NCBI GenBank assembly: GCA_949752795.1
Contig: OX457061.1
Location: 121,106,152 to 121,170,151 of the forward strand
Reading direction: 5' to 3'
DNA length: 64,000 bases
Origin: Hyperoodon ampullatus
Taxonomy: Eukaryota; Chordata; Mammalia; Artiodactyla; Ziphiidae
Positions 10,896-22,659 of the stretch are shown here, piece after piece (the first letter of the stretch is position 1; each line of letters begins with the position of its first letter). The notes below the pieces were generated by a model that made no database searches, was not told the DNA's origin, and worked only from the letters and a program-made list of their open reading frames with translations. The translations under genes were made by a program, and so were the position numbers.

Positions 10896-12485
10896 AGGGT
10901 GAACTTGATGTACAGCCATCCTACTGGGGGTTAGAAATTGATTCCCATTGTCTGGGTGGTCCAAAGAACCTTAAGCTTTGAACTTAGTTTAAGGCAGCTC
11001 TGGAGGTGCATAGCCCCTACATACCGGACAGAAGCAAGCAAAATCCTCTTTGGAGAATGGTAGTTTGACCCCAGATCTTAAATTATGGCTATAAATATTT
11101 TTTCAAGTATAATGAGCAGCTCACAATAGAAGATAAACTGGCACCAAAAGAAAACAAGTTACCATGAGGAGAACCAGCATAAATAACAGATAATAGAAAC
11201 AGATATACAAATACGTCGCTCTCCTCTCTGTCTGAATATTCCAAGTATATCCCCACAAAAAGTATACTAAATACACTTAAATAAAAGATAAGCTTGAAAA
11301 TATCTGCAGGAAATTTTCCAAAGTGACATAACAGATCTTAAAAGGAACCAAACAGAACGTTTATGAATGAAACATACAATAACCAAAAATTAAAAGTTCA
11401 GTGGCTGGAAATAACAGTCCGTTAGACACAACTAAGTAGAAGAACAGGAAATTAGCCAGAAGAAATAATCTGGAATGCAACACAAGGAGACAAAACAATG
11501 GAAAATGGAGAAGAAAGGGTGAGCCATATAGAAGATAGAATAAGAGGGTCTAACATATGTATAGTTGGAGTCTCAGAAGGAGACGAGAAGAGAAGAGAGA
11601 CAATCTTTGAAGGAATAATAGTTAAGGAATTCCCAGAACTGATGAGAGATCCCAATCCACAGGTTCAATTGTAATAGAATAAATCTCTAGGTGGATAAAG
11701 AAAACATATATCCACACTAGACACATCTTACTAAAACTGCAGAAAACCAGAGACAAAGAAAAAAAAAAATCTTAAAAGTCACCAGAGGGAGAAAAAACAG
11801 AGATGATCACACCAGTAATAATGGAATCTAGGAGGTAATCCAATATTTTCAATGTGCTGAAAGAAAATAACTGCCAATCTAGAATTCTATACAGTACAAT
11901 TTTTTTTAGGAATAAGAACAAAATTAAGACATTTTCAGATAAATAAGAACAGAGGAATTTTTCAATATTAGACCCATGTAAGGGAATTCTACAGGCTGAC
12001 AGTAAAACAATCCCAGATGGAAGGACTGAGCTGCAATAATAGAGATCCAAGCAAGTGAGTGAAAATATGGGTAAATGTAAATGAACATACACTGGATCAA
12101 ACAAAAATACTAATTTGAAAGAAGAACTGGGAAAACGGACATATATAGCAATAGCACGCCAGCTGGAGGGGTAAGTGGAATTAAAGTGTTATAGGATGTT
12201 ATACTGTCTGGGAGTGGAATAAACATATTGTTCAACTTTACACTCTGATAAGTAGCTAACTCTGCATGCTGTGATTTCCAGGGTAATCATGATAAAAATA
12301 GGGCTTATAACTTCCAAGGTGGTAGAGGGAAAGAAAAAAAAAAGGAATGATAAAATTAATCGAGTCAAGTGATGCCCAGAAGAGAAAGAAAAACAAACTT
12401 AGAGCAGCCAAGGCAAAAGAATATCACAAAAGAAATGGTAGTAAATATGTTAGTAACCCCATTAGATGTAAATGCACTAAATGCT
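10896..12485 (+). mobile_element. Ancient L1/HAL1-like element
   Basis: A-rich plus strand with degenerate L1 ORF1/HAL1-like text: 'gagtctcagaaggagacgag', 'gaattcccagaactgatgag', 'agaattctatac' and 'gttagtaaccccattagatg'. No frame stays open. The boundaries are approximate. Confidence 0.55.
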
Positions 12486-13559
12486 CCTGTTAACAAAGGT
12501 TTTCAGTCCGTGTAAAGTAACTCTGCGTGGACCAGAGAGAGGAAACTAACTTACCCAAGTCCCCAGGGAGTCCAGGGGCAGGGGGCAGCACCCTGCTTCC
12601 TAGTCCTGTGTTCTTCCAGCCCTACCCAGTCCCATCAAACCCAGCCTCTCAGTACTGAGCAGCCCACTGTGTGCTGGGTGGTGTCAGAGTTTGGAACATA
12701 CAGGTGGGTGAAAACAAAGTTTCTATCCTGACTTATCCTAAACGAGGAACAAGTACGTTTCAGCAGGAATTCTTGGATACGTCCTTTTTCTAGGGGTTTG
12801 GGGGTCACAGCACAACTTCATGGTGGTGGTGGCAGGGGTGGGGACAATCTTGAGGACACTTGTGAAGAAGGTCCCGCCTGTGAGCCCCGAATGTCCCGCG
12901 GAGTGGGACCTCGTGAACACAGGGGCGGAGGGCGGGAGGGGGCACTTTTCTCAATGGAAATTCATCAATGTGTTTCTGTCTGCCCCAGTTATCAAGGTTG
13001 CTATTTCAGTGTGGAGCCGTGGAGCCTCCGCCGGGCTCCCGCCAGACGCGGGGGGTGGGGAGGCAGGGTAGCGATACGGCGGGGTCCTCTCTGTCGTCAG
13101 AAAACATGAGCTCACGCCAGGGTTTCTGCAGGTCACCGAGATAGCACTGGCTCCCTGGAGACAGGCGTGACCCTCAGGTCGGCTCCTGGTCATTGAACTA
13201 AGTGGGCCCAGATAAGGGCCGGATAATGGTAGCCAAACTCCCACGGCCTGGGCAGGCTTCCCCCAGGGCCCTGAGGCCAGAGGGGGGCAGGTCAGGGAGG
13301 GGCCAGCGGGAGGGGGTCCTTAGGAGATCCCACAGGGGCCCAGGCCTCCTGGGCTCAGGGCCTTACTGTTGGTCCGAGCCCCCGCCTCTAGGCCAAACCG
13401 TTGTTAGGACGCACGGACGTGTGCTGGGCAGACCACTGGCCACAGTAACTCCTGGGAAGATGTCAAACTGGCAGCACTTCCTTCCCTGGACTTTTTCTTG
13501 TTTCTTCGCAGTTTGCTGTATCTGTTGGCAGATTTTAGCATGTGGGGAAGTAGACTCGG
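12486..13559. other. Intergenic, GC-rich
   Basis: A MIR-like scrap lies at about 12510-12570. 12800-13440 is GC-rich with several open frames (for example plus 13202-13660) that show no domain or known motif. No gene is claimed. Confidence 0.4.
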
Positions 13560-14000
13560 GCATTTGTTATCGAGTCCAAGCTCGCTCTGCTCGCTGCTCG
13601 ACAGGCCAATACATCGGAGACGAGGTGTCGAGTCGGGGGACCGAGAAGATGGCAGACTAAAGTCTCCAAATAGCTATCTTACCGGGGTTTGGATGTCAGT
13701 GTCTTTTACAGCACAGAGAAGGGGAGGAGATGAGGAAGTTAAAGTAAAAAGGCTGTAAGTTTTGCAAATATCTTCTGGAATCGCCAGCCTGGGGAGGGGA
13801 TGTGTTAATTTCTTCTTTCTTGCAGCCAGCTACAGGTGGAACAGTGTCCGGATGCTTCCCTGAACAAAGGCACTTGGGTTCAATATTCAGGCAGAGGGGC
13901 AGGGTTCCCCGAAGCAGGCCATTCTGTATACACAGTATCTTTTCAGTGAACAAAAGCAGCGGAAAGCAAAGGTTAAAGTAAAAGAACCAGATCCAGCATG
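13560..14000 (+). mobile_element. Old LTR-like repeat, copy B
   Basis: Diverged partner of 1250-1720, sharing 'agaagatggcagact', 'gttaatttcttctttcttgc', 'acaggtgg', 'ggggcagggttccc' and 'ggccattctgtat'. Same strand as copy A. Non-coding. Probably a solo LTR-type relic. Confidence 0.5.
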
Positions 14001-15744
14001 TAGTCCGGTTTGGCTCTTCCGTGTTCAGGGCCCTGCTGCGGATGGGGTGGGAGGGTACCCGGGGTTAATCTGGGCGGTGGTTTCAGGAAAAGCCAAGGCC
14101 TGATCACGCTCCAAACATTTTCTCAACCTCTGTGCTCTGACCCTGAAGCCGCCACCGAGGAGGTTTCATCTCAGCTAAGCCTTCCTGGGACTCAAGCCAC
14201 AGCCACTTCAAAAAGAAAATGATAAATAGAAACCCGTGTAACCAGGATAGGAGATGGTCACGGCCCAGGCCTGCGAGTCGCTGGGGGCTGCTACACAGCG
14301 CCTGGGGAGGGTGGGAGGTGGATCGGAGCCGGGAGGACCCCCCAGAGCTCATCACCTCTGTCCTCGTGCATTAGGGAATCTTCCCTTCCTCTGCCCAGAG
14401 CAGCCCCCAGGGAGCCTCTATCAAAGGACCGGAGTGCCTCGGGGAGATGGAGCGATTTGCTACCCCTGATTCTCGGGGTGAGGTGGGGGGTGGTGACGGG
14501 GGTTTGGCACCGAGGCCCAGGGACCCAACGTGCCTGCCCAGGTTGGCGCTGCTGAAAGCATTCTGCGCGCCCCAGAGCTCACAGGCCTTCCCTCTAGGGA
14601 AAGAACTTTAAGAAATCATCGGAGGTCTCACTGCTTACGGTATCTTGCCTGTAGACAGCTTCCAACTGCAAAGGGGAGTTAAAACTTGCACAGAAGGAAA
14701 TCCCAAGCCCGGCACTGAGAGCGGAGAAACCGGATCCCCATGACTGGAGAGCTAGCGACATCTACCGGAATATGTAGGCACTGCATGTGCGCCGGGCAAC
14801 GAGTCGTCCCTTGATGCGAACAGTTTATAGTGTGTAAAAAAGTTTAAAAGCATGCAATTCATATGTTATTCATGAATATAAGCACATGCAGAAAAAGTAT
14901 AAAATATGCCTTCAAATGACAAGCATAACTTCAAGATAGAAGTTACCTCTGGGCAGGGTAGAGATGGAGAGTGTGGTAAGGGTTTTAGCTCTATATGTAA
15001 TAACTATTTTTTTCCTTTAAAGAAATCTGAAGCTGATATGACAAAGTGCCAACATCTATTAAATCTTGGAGGAGGTAATAATGGAGTGTTTTTCTGCACT
15101 TATCTCTTCGTTTAAGATAGGTTATAATAATAGTAATGATTATTATATAGTATATGTTTATTGTACTATATTATATAGTAAAGTTATATATTCATGGTGT
15201 ATTGTATAATTACACATATGTAAGGACAATAAAAAATAAGAATGTAAAATTTGGGGTCCAGGTTTTTGGCCCTGATGGCAGCAGAGCAGCTTAAATAGCA
15301 AAAGTTGTTAATACTTGCTGGCTGCTATTATTATAATTAACAGGTTTACCGCAGTTGATGCAAATAATTGAATAGCAACCAAAGACTCATGTATGGGCTA
15401 AAGATGAATTGCGCTCTTCAGTAGAGGTGACGAGATGAAGATGATACCTGCATTTGCTGGTTTGATACTGGACAGACTCATTTCTTCGTTGTTGCTGAAG
15501 AATGGTCCAGTCTCCATAAGGAGATGTGGTGTGAAACGTCAGAATGTTACTGGCACCGAATCTGGGATTTGCACCTAAGATCTCATGTGGGAGGCTGAAG
15601 GAGGTAGTTACCATTGACAGTCAGTACTATCTCCAGATTAACGTTGCAGCCTAGGGATGATCACAGACCACAGCTTCCCACAGTTGGGACTATAACCCAG
15701 AAGTCGCCTAACAAAGTCAGCAGGGCTACAGCAGGGATCACCAT
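14001..15744. other. Intergenic, nothing recognised
   Basis: 14001-14800 is GC-rich. 14820-15240 is AT-rich with small inverted AT repeats near 15120-15200. 15240-15720 looks unique. No exon with recognised homology. Confidence 0.4.
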
Positions 15745-15961
15745 TTTTTTTTTTTTTTTTTTTTTTTGGCAGTACGCAGGCCTCTCACTGTTGTGGCCTC
15801 TCCCGTTGTGGAGCACAAGCTCCGGACGCGCAGGCTCAGCGGCCATGGCTCACGGGCCCAGCTGCTCCGTGGCAATGTGGGATCTTCCTGGACCGGGACA
15901 CGAACCCGTGTCCCCCGCATCGGCAGGCGGACTCTCAACCACTGCGCCACCAGGGAAGCCC
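15745..15961 (-). mobile_element. Young CHR SINE ('gcggctggg'-type)
   Basis: Oligo-T tract, then 'ggcagtacgcaggcctctca' through to 'gcgccaccagggaagccc'. Exact TSD 'agggatcaccat' (15733-15744 and 15962-15973). Confidence 0.95.
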
Positions 15962-15973
15962 AGGGATCACCAT

Positions 15974-16539
15974 ATTTTGACAATTCAGGTTCACCTTCAT
16001 AATTTTTTATATGTTTGGGTACCTCTTGTAGTTTATTTACACAGTATATTTTTATTTAAATAAACTCACTTTTCACTACCAGAGGTTTGAATGTGATTGG
16101 TCTGGTTGTGTCCTGGGATTTTTAAAATGTCCCCAGTTGATTCTCTTATAAGCCAAGGTTGAAAACCACTTCTTCAAAGCAAGAAAGGGAAATCCCAAGT
16201 TTCTGGGGGTGAAGAGGGAATTGAAAGCCAGAGTGTTGGTGTGAAAGCTGGTGCTGTGGGCCCTGGAGTCTGGGTGGGTGGATTCTGACCAGGAAATGGA
16301 TCTGATTGGCTAAAGGCTTGGGTTTCAACATTCTCACAGGGACAGGTGATGAGGCCCCAGGCCTGTGAAAAAGGGGAGCTGGACTTGAGACCCCTGCTCA
16401 GTGAAAGGGGGGACTAGAAATAGCCTACCCACTGGTCAGGGAGACTTTGTGTGCCTGGGGCTCTAGGTGGGAAAACATCTCCCAGGATAACCCAAACTCT
16501 AGCTGAGAAATTCACTTAAAAATCAGTTCCCAACAACTC
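15974..16539. other. Intergenic, nothing recognised
   Basis: Unique-looking spacer between SINE and L1. Confidence 0.4.
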
Positions 16540-17085
16540 AACTATCCATCCATGGATGAATGGATAAACAAAATGTGGCATATACATACAGTGGAATATT
16601 ATTCAGCCTTAAAAAGGAACAAAATTCTGTTTATTTATTTATTTTTAAAATTGAGATATAATCTATGCATAACATTGTATTAGTTTTAGCTGTACAAGGA
16701 ATGAAATTCTGACACGTGATACAATGTGGATGAACCTTGAAGACATTACACTGAGTGAAATAAGCCAGTCACAAAAAAGACAGATATTGTGCGATCCCAC
16801 TTCTGTGAGGTACGTAGAGTAGTCAAATTGATAGAGAAATAGAGTCAAACTAATAGAATGGTGTTTACCAGCAGCAGAGGGGAGGGGAGAGTAGGGAGTT
16901 AGTGTTTAATGGGGACAGAGCTTCAGTTTGGGATGATGAAGAAGTTCTGGGAGATGGATGGTGACGATGTCTTCACAACAATGTGAATGTACTTAATGCC
17001 ATTAAACTGTACACTTAAAAATGATTAAAATGGTAAATTTTATATTATGTATACCTTACCACAATAAAAAAAAATTGGTCCCAAG
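16540..17085 (+). mobile_element. L1 (L1M-like) 3' end, with nested scrap
   Basis: Plus-strand L1 terminus: 'ggatgaatggataaac', 'gtggaatattattcagcc', 'tacactgagtgaaataagcc', ending 'ttaccacaataaaaaaaa'. At 16630-16695 a short inverted L1 3' end ('aaaattgagatataatctat') is inserted, with flanking 'aaggaacaaaattctg' and 'aaggaatgaaattctg' as TSD. Confidence 0.75.
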
Positions 17086-17259
17086 TTTATGGTATCCCTG
17101 GAGCGTTTGGCAGAATCAAATAAAATTCTCCTTGGAGGAACAATCCTCTTCTCAGAGTGTATTGGTTCCCACAGTAGAGTGGAGAGACAGGGGATGGGGT
17201 AGGGTGAATCCTCACTGAAAATAGTTTCATAGTAATAAATTACAAAACACAGGAAAATC
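17086..17259. other. Short spacer
   Basis: No feature recognised. Confidence 0.3.
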
Positions 17260-18172
17260 ACCTACCTCGATAGAGAAACAGCAGGATTACCACCCAAGAG
17301 AGTGAGATAATGGGACAATCTAAAAGAAAATAAATGTCTTAGAGATGAAAGAAGAACTAGAAACCATTAAAACATACTATATACAAAAGAATAGCAGTTT
17401 AGATATGGCTAAAGAGAAAATTAGCAAATGAGAAAACAGGTCTGAGGAAACTTCGACAAATAAGGCCCAGAACAAAAAAGAGATGGAAAATATAAAAGTG
17501 AGTTTAAGAGGCATGAAAGATGGAATGAGAAGTTTAACTATAAATCCGAAGATGATGTTGGTGGTGCCCTGTGCTAGTCCCTGGACCCACCTGATTTAGA
17601 GCAGCGGTGGTGGATAATTCCAAGCCCAGTGCCAACATCCTTTCTCAACCATGTGCCACTTCTCTGTTCTGACCCTGGGCTTTCACCAACTGCAAAAGCC
17701 TACTCAGTTTACACGTAAGCACAGGCTGGAAGTTTGAAGCTGTTAACACTTCCAGTAGCAGCCCTCAGTCAATGGAGGATGGGAGTAAGTAAATAAATGT
17801 CTCAATTAAACTGTCCTTTGTTGAAACAATTGGGGATATATGCTATAAAGTTCTCTAAAGAATCTGCTGCAGGATTGAGTCCCAGTTGGTCACAGTGGTA
17901 ACTAGTTCAATAATGCAGACTTTTTTGAATTTCCTGCTTCACTCTCCATTCCTCACTATTTCTGGTCACTGAGATAACTTCCAGAATAAACTACTTGCAC
18001 CTAAATCCTTCTCTCAGGCTAAACTAAAGCACGAGGAGGGAATGCAAAAAATGCATTATGTGAAGAGACAATATTGGAAGGGGTAGTATCTAAGAATTTT
18101 CCAGAATTAATGAAAGACAAGTAGCCTTAGATTCAATAAACACAGTCCTAAACAGGATTAAAAAATAAATTT
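17260..18172 (+). mobile_element. L1/HAL1-like fragment split by an LTR
   Basis: A-rich L1 ORF1/HAL1-like sequence at 17260-17560 resumes at about 18030 ('attttccagaattaatgaaa'). Between them, about 17565-18020 ends 'ccagaataaactacttgcac' then 'ctctcagg', the usual end of an old ERVL-class LTR. So an LTR appears to be nested in the older element. Family names are inference. Confidence 0.5.
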
Positions 18173-18173
18173 A

Positions 18174-18489
18174 GGGCTTCCCTGGTGGCACAGTGGTTAA
18201 GAATCTGCCTGCCAATGCAGGGGACATGGGCTCGAGCCCTGGTCCGGGAAGATCCCACATGCCACTGAGCAACTAAGCCTCTGCACCACAACTACTGAGC
18301 CTGTGCTCTAGAGCCCATGAGCCACAACTACGGAGCCCACGTGCCACAACTACTGAAGCCCAGGCTCTGCAACAAGAGAAGCCACCGCAATGAGAAGCCC
18401 ATGCACCACAACGAAGTGTAGCCCCTGCTCACCACAACTAGAGAAAGACCACGCACAGCAGCGAAGAGCCAACACAGCCAAAAAAAAGA
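18174..18489 (+). mobile_element. CHR-type SINE (long form)
   Basis: Head 'gggcttccctggtggcacag', tail 'ccaacacagccaaaaaaa'. TSD 'aaataaattt' on both sides (about 18163 and about 18490). Confidence 0.92.
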
Positions 18490-18499
18490 AAATAAATTT

Positions 18500-19945
18500 T
18501 GCATGGTGAAGGAAACTATTAACAGTTGAAAAGGTAGCCTACTGAATGGGAGAAGATATTTGCAAATCATATATTTCATAAGGGGTTGATATTCAAAATA
18601 TACAAAGAAGTCATACAACTCTATAGAAAAAAACCCCAAACAACCCAACTAAAAAATGAGCAGAGTACCTGAATAGACATTTTTCCAAAGGAGACATACA
18701 GATGGCCAACAGACACATGGAAAGATGCTCAACATCACTTATCATCAGGGAAATGCAGATCAAAACAACGAGATACCACTTCACACCTGCCAGAATGGCT
18801 ATCATCAAAAAGACAACAAATAACAAGTGTTGACAAGGATGTGGAGAAAAAGGGAACATTTGTGCACTGTTGGTGGGATTGTAAATTGGTATAATCACTA
18901 TGGAAAACAGTACGGAGTTTCCTCAAAAAGTTAAAAATATAACTACTGTATGATCTAGTAATCCCACTTCTAGGTATTTACGCACCGAAAACAAAAACGT
19001 TAATTTGAAAAGATATATGTACTCCAATGTTTATTGCAGCATTATATACAATAACCAAGATATGGAAGCAACCTCAGTGTCTTTTGATAGATGAATGAAT
19101 AAAGAAGATATGGTATACACACACACACACACACACATATATATGCGCGATGGAGTATTACTCAGCCATAAAAAATGAAATCTTGCCATTTGCAACAACA
19201 TGAATGGATCCAGAGGATATTATGCTGAGTGAAATAAGTCAGATAGAGAAGGGCAAGTACCACATTAACTCACTTACATGTGGAATCTAAAAAACAAAAC
19301 AAAAACAAAACAAAAAGACTCATAGATACAGAAAATAAACAGGTGGTTGTCAGAAGGGAGGGTAGTGGGGTGTGTGTGTGAAATAGGTGTAGGGGAATAA
19401 GAGGTACAAACCTCGAGTTATATAATAAATAAGTCATAGGGATGTTAATATACAGCATAAGGAATATGGCCATTAATATTGTAATACCAGGACTTCCCTG
19501 GTGGAGCAGTGGCTAAGAATCCGCCTGCCAATGCAGGAGACACGGGTTCGATTCCTGGTCTGGGAAGATAGATCCCACATGCTGCGGAGCAACTGAGCCC
19601 GTGTGCCACAACTACTGAGCCCATACGCCTAGAACCCATGCTCCGCAACAAGAGAAGCCACTGCAATAAGAAGCCCGTACACTGCAATGAAGTGTAGCCC
19701 CTGCTCACCGCAACTAGAGAAAGCCCGCGCGCAGCAACGAAGACCCAACGCAGCAAAAAATAAAAATAAATAATTATATATATATGTATACATAGTAATA
19801 ACTTTGTATGAGGACAGAGGATTACCACACTCATTGCGGTGATCATTTCATAATATATGCAAATGTCAAATCATCTTGTAGTACACCAAAAGCCAACATA
19901 ATACTACACATCAACTATATAACAATTTAAAAAAATGATAACAAT
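18500..19945 (+). mobile_element. L1 ORF2 end and 3' UTR, SINE inside
   Basis: Plus-strand L1: 'ggggttgatattcaaaatat', 'ggaaatgcagatcaaaacaa', 'ggtgggattgtaaattggt', 'gatggagtattactcagcc', ending in the 3' UTR with 'actacacatcaactatataa'. The ORF2 frame is broken. A CA/TA microsatellite (19117-19145) and a SINE (19491-19775) lie within it. Confidence 0.85.
19491..19775 (+). mobile_element. CHR-type SINE (long form)
   Basis: Head 'ggacttccctggtggagcag', tail 'gacccaacgcagcaaaaaat'. Inserted in the L1 3' UTR. The TSD is not clear. Confidence 0.9.
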
Positions 19946-22166
19946 ACCTATTTCTTCATCCTTTCACCAAAACCGGTTGTTTTCATCTTTTAAATGTTTT
20001 CCCTGATGCTGTTTCTCACTACTCTCCCACTTCTCCATCCCTTTGTGCCATCGACTTCTCTTCCGACACACCAAACACAGACACACTTCAGAGACTCATA
20101 CTTTGTATTCAAGTCATAAAATCACACAAACATAATCCATATGGTCAGAAGTCATGGAGTGAAAATCACTCAAACAGGCATCCACGGGAATTTGTAAAAT
20201 CACACACACACGTCTTCACACACAAACGCAATCTTCTTTCCAGTCAAGATAAGACTATTGGTGGGAAAAGTGCCGCAAACTATCTCATTTCCCCGTGTGG
20301 GCGTCCCAGATAAGTGGCCTCCCACATCTGGACAATAATACCCCAGCTGACAGCTTCTCTGCAGCCCTCAGCCCGCCCGTCCGGAGAAGTCACCGTCGTC
20401 ACGGCTGTGCCTGCGGCTGGGTTGGGCCAGCAGCTCTGAGTAGATCGGACGGGCGGACAGCGATGAGGACCTAGGAGCAGGGGTCACAGCCACAATCGTG
20501 GCGTGGCTGGGGATGCCCGGGTGCCCAGCATCACCTGGGAAGCGTGGCAGCCAATCAGAGTGATGAGAGGAACCCTGGGGGCCACATTATCACTGTGGCC
20601 TGGAAAGGAGGATGCTAAGTGGCCAAGCTGAGGGGTGCGTCCAACAGGCGTGTAAACCATCCTGCGCTCTGCCTACCAGGCACTCTGGGTGGGACGGCGC
20701 TGGTAACAAGACCCTCTCTGTGGCCAATGTTCCCTCCTCTCCCAGCCCTGTCAGCCTTTACGCTGCGGCTTCTGCAATAGGTGAGTGAGTGCCAGGGACT
20801 CTGCTGGTCCTAAAGGAAACGGAACACAGTTAAGTGCTCACTGCTGCCCTCAAGTACCTCATGGTCTGGAGACGTGTCTCAGATCCCTCTGGCATTATAA
20901 TTATTTTCTAATCCTAGACCATGTCTCCCTGCCCCGTGTTCCTTGCTGCTGTGTCCAACGTTCATGGTCTCGAGGCCACTGATAGATCAGGCTGCTCATG
21001 ATGCCTGTTTTGAGTCCTTACTGCTATTTGGGAAGTAAAAGCCTGGAGACGGGCACGTGGGAGACCAGCAGCGATGAACCTGAGGCCAGAGGAATACACA
21101 GCTCCACGTCCCTGCATCCAGGGCTCGGAACGAGAGTCTGGAGCCCGAGAGACTCTGCTTGGAAGCCTGGAGATGTGGTCAGGCTGTGCAGAGCATGAAG
21201 GTGGCCCATCCTGATGATGTCTGTGGTCCTCCCACTTGGGAGGGAGGGGCAGGGCTCCTCACATCTGCTGCAGACGAGAAACTGAAGCCTGCAAAGGTTA
21301 AATGACTCGCCCCAGGCAGCACAGCTGGAAAGGGAAGAACCCAGGTCTCTGGACTTGAGGAATGTGGGCCCAGCCACGGGTCACATCCACAGGAGCTTGG
21401 CAAGCGCCCTCTCGGTGGAGGAGGCGGGGGCATCCCTTGTGTTCTCCTGGGGCCCAAGCCCCTGTGTGCATCCTGAGGGAGACGGGAGACGGAGCAAGTC
21501 ACCTTTATGCCCTGCTCAGCCCCCAACATGAGCCTCCAGGTGTAACAAGGTCAAGAAGGGGAAATTAAACATTAAGGGTGGGCTTGAGGGGTTTATGGGC
21601 TGGGTGTGTGTATAAGCCTAATATCCCCAGCACTAGTTGATGAAGCTGCTGGCTTTTCCCTTAGAAATAGTCTGAGCCTTTTGTTCTCCAGTCAGATGGA
21701 AACCCCAAACCCTGAGAGTTTTTTACTTGCTGATTTACCTCACATCGGCATCCTGACCCCAGTGACAGCCGTGCGATGGGGCCCTGAGCTTGGATGTGAG
21801 GGCCACAACTTGCGCAAGTCCAAGGACAGCCTGTCTAGACTGGGAAGAGTCACACACTGGGGTCCACGGCGGAATTCTATAAAAGAATCTAGGGTTAAAT
21901 ATCAAACAGCGGGAAAACCAAATGCCAAACTGGGCCAGAAGAAGGAGTGAAGCTTTAATGTGGAGCTGGGATTCGGAGCTGGGTCAAGAAGAGGCTTGGA
22001 AACAGAAGGGAGGGTCAGGGAGAAGAACTGGAGAATTTGGGGGTCATGGTTTTAACGTGTTTTGAACCGTGGAGCCCAATCTCCCCCCAAAAAAGGTTGT
22101 TTCAATTTTCACTGCTCCCAGCAAGGGGTGACAGTTCCTGTTGACCAGCACTCTTGCCCATATGGT
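19946..22166. other. Intergenic, mostly unique
   Basis: Contains a GC-rich 11-bp inverted repeat (20373-20383 with 20446-20456), MIR-like text at about 21280-21350 ('agactgaagcc...ttaaatgactcgcccc' type) and no recognised exon. The 113-117-aa frames on both strands near 21024-21950 show no known motif. Confidence 0.4.
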
Positions 22167-22659
22167 CAGTCCCCTACATACGAACGAGTTCCCTTCCAAG
22201 AGTGCGTTCGTAAGTCCAATTTGTTTGTAAGTCCCACAAAGTCAGCCTAGGTACCCAACTAACACAATCGGCTATATCGTACTGTACTGTAATAGGTTTA
22301 TAGTACTTTTCACACAAAAAATACATTAAAAAACACAAAAAATAAACATTTTTAATGTCTAAAACTGTTTTGTTTCTCTGACAATACAGTACCTTGAAAA
22401 GTACAGTAGTACCAGCTACATCACTGTTGCTTTTACGCTTGCTTCCAGACATCCTAGGTTTGAAATAAAGATACTGTACTTCTGTACTCTATACAGTCCT
22501 GTACAGTAAAGTACACAAAAGCACAACGACTTGTGGAGGATGCACGCCACGTGACAATGTACACCAGACACGTGAGCTAACTTAGGTGATGACATGCGAG
22601 TGCACGTTCGCATCTTTGGAAGCTCGCAACTTGAAGGTTCGTGTGTAGGGGACTTGCTG
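22167..22659. mobile_element. Non-autonomous DNA transposon with TIRs
   Basis: The left end 'cagtcccctacatacgaac' is the inverted complement of the right end 'gttcgtgtgtaggggactt' (with a small gap), giving about 20-bp terminal inverted repeats (TIRs) around about 490 bp. The inside is AT-rich with repeated 'gtactgtact' / 'gtacagtac' motifs and no transposase. The form fits a Tigger/mariner-type MITE. The family name is inference. Confidence 0.65.
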
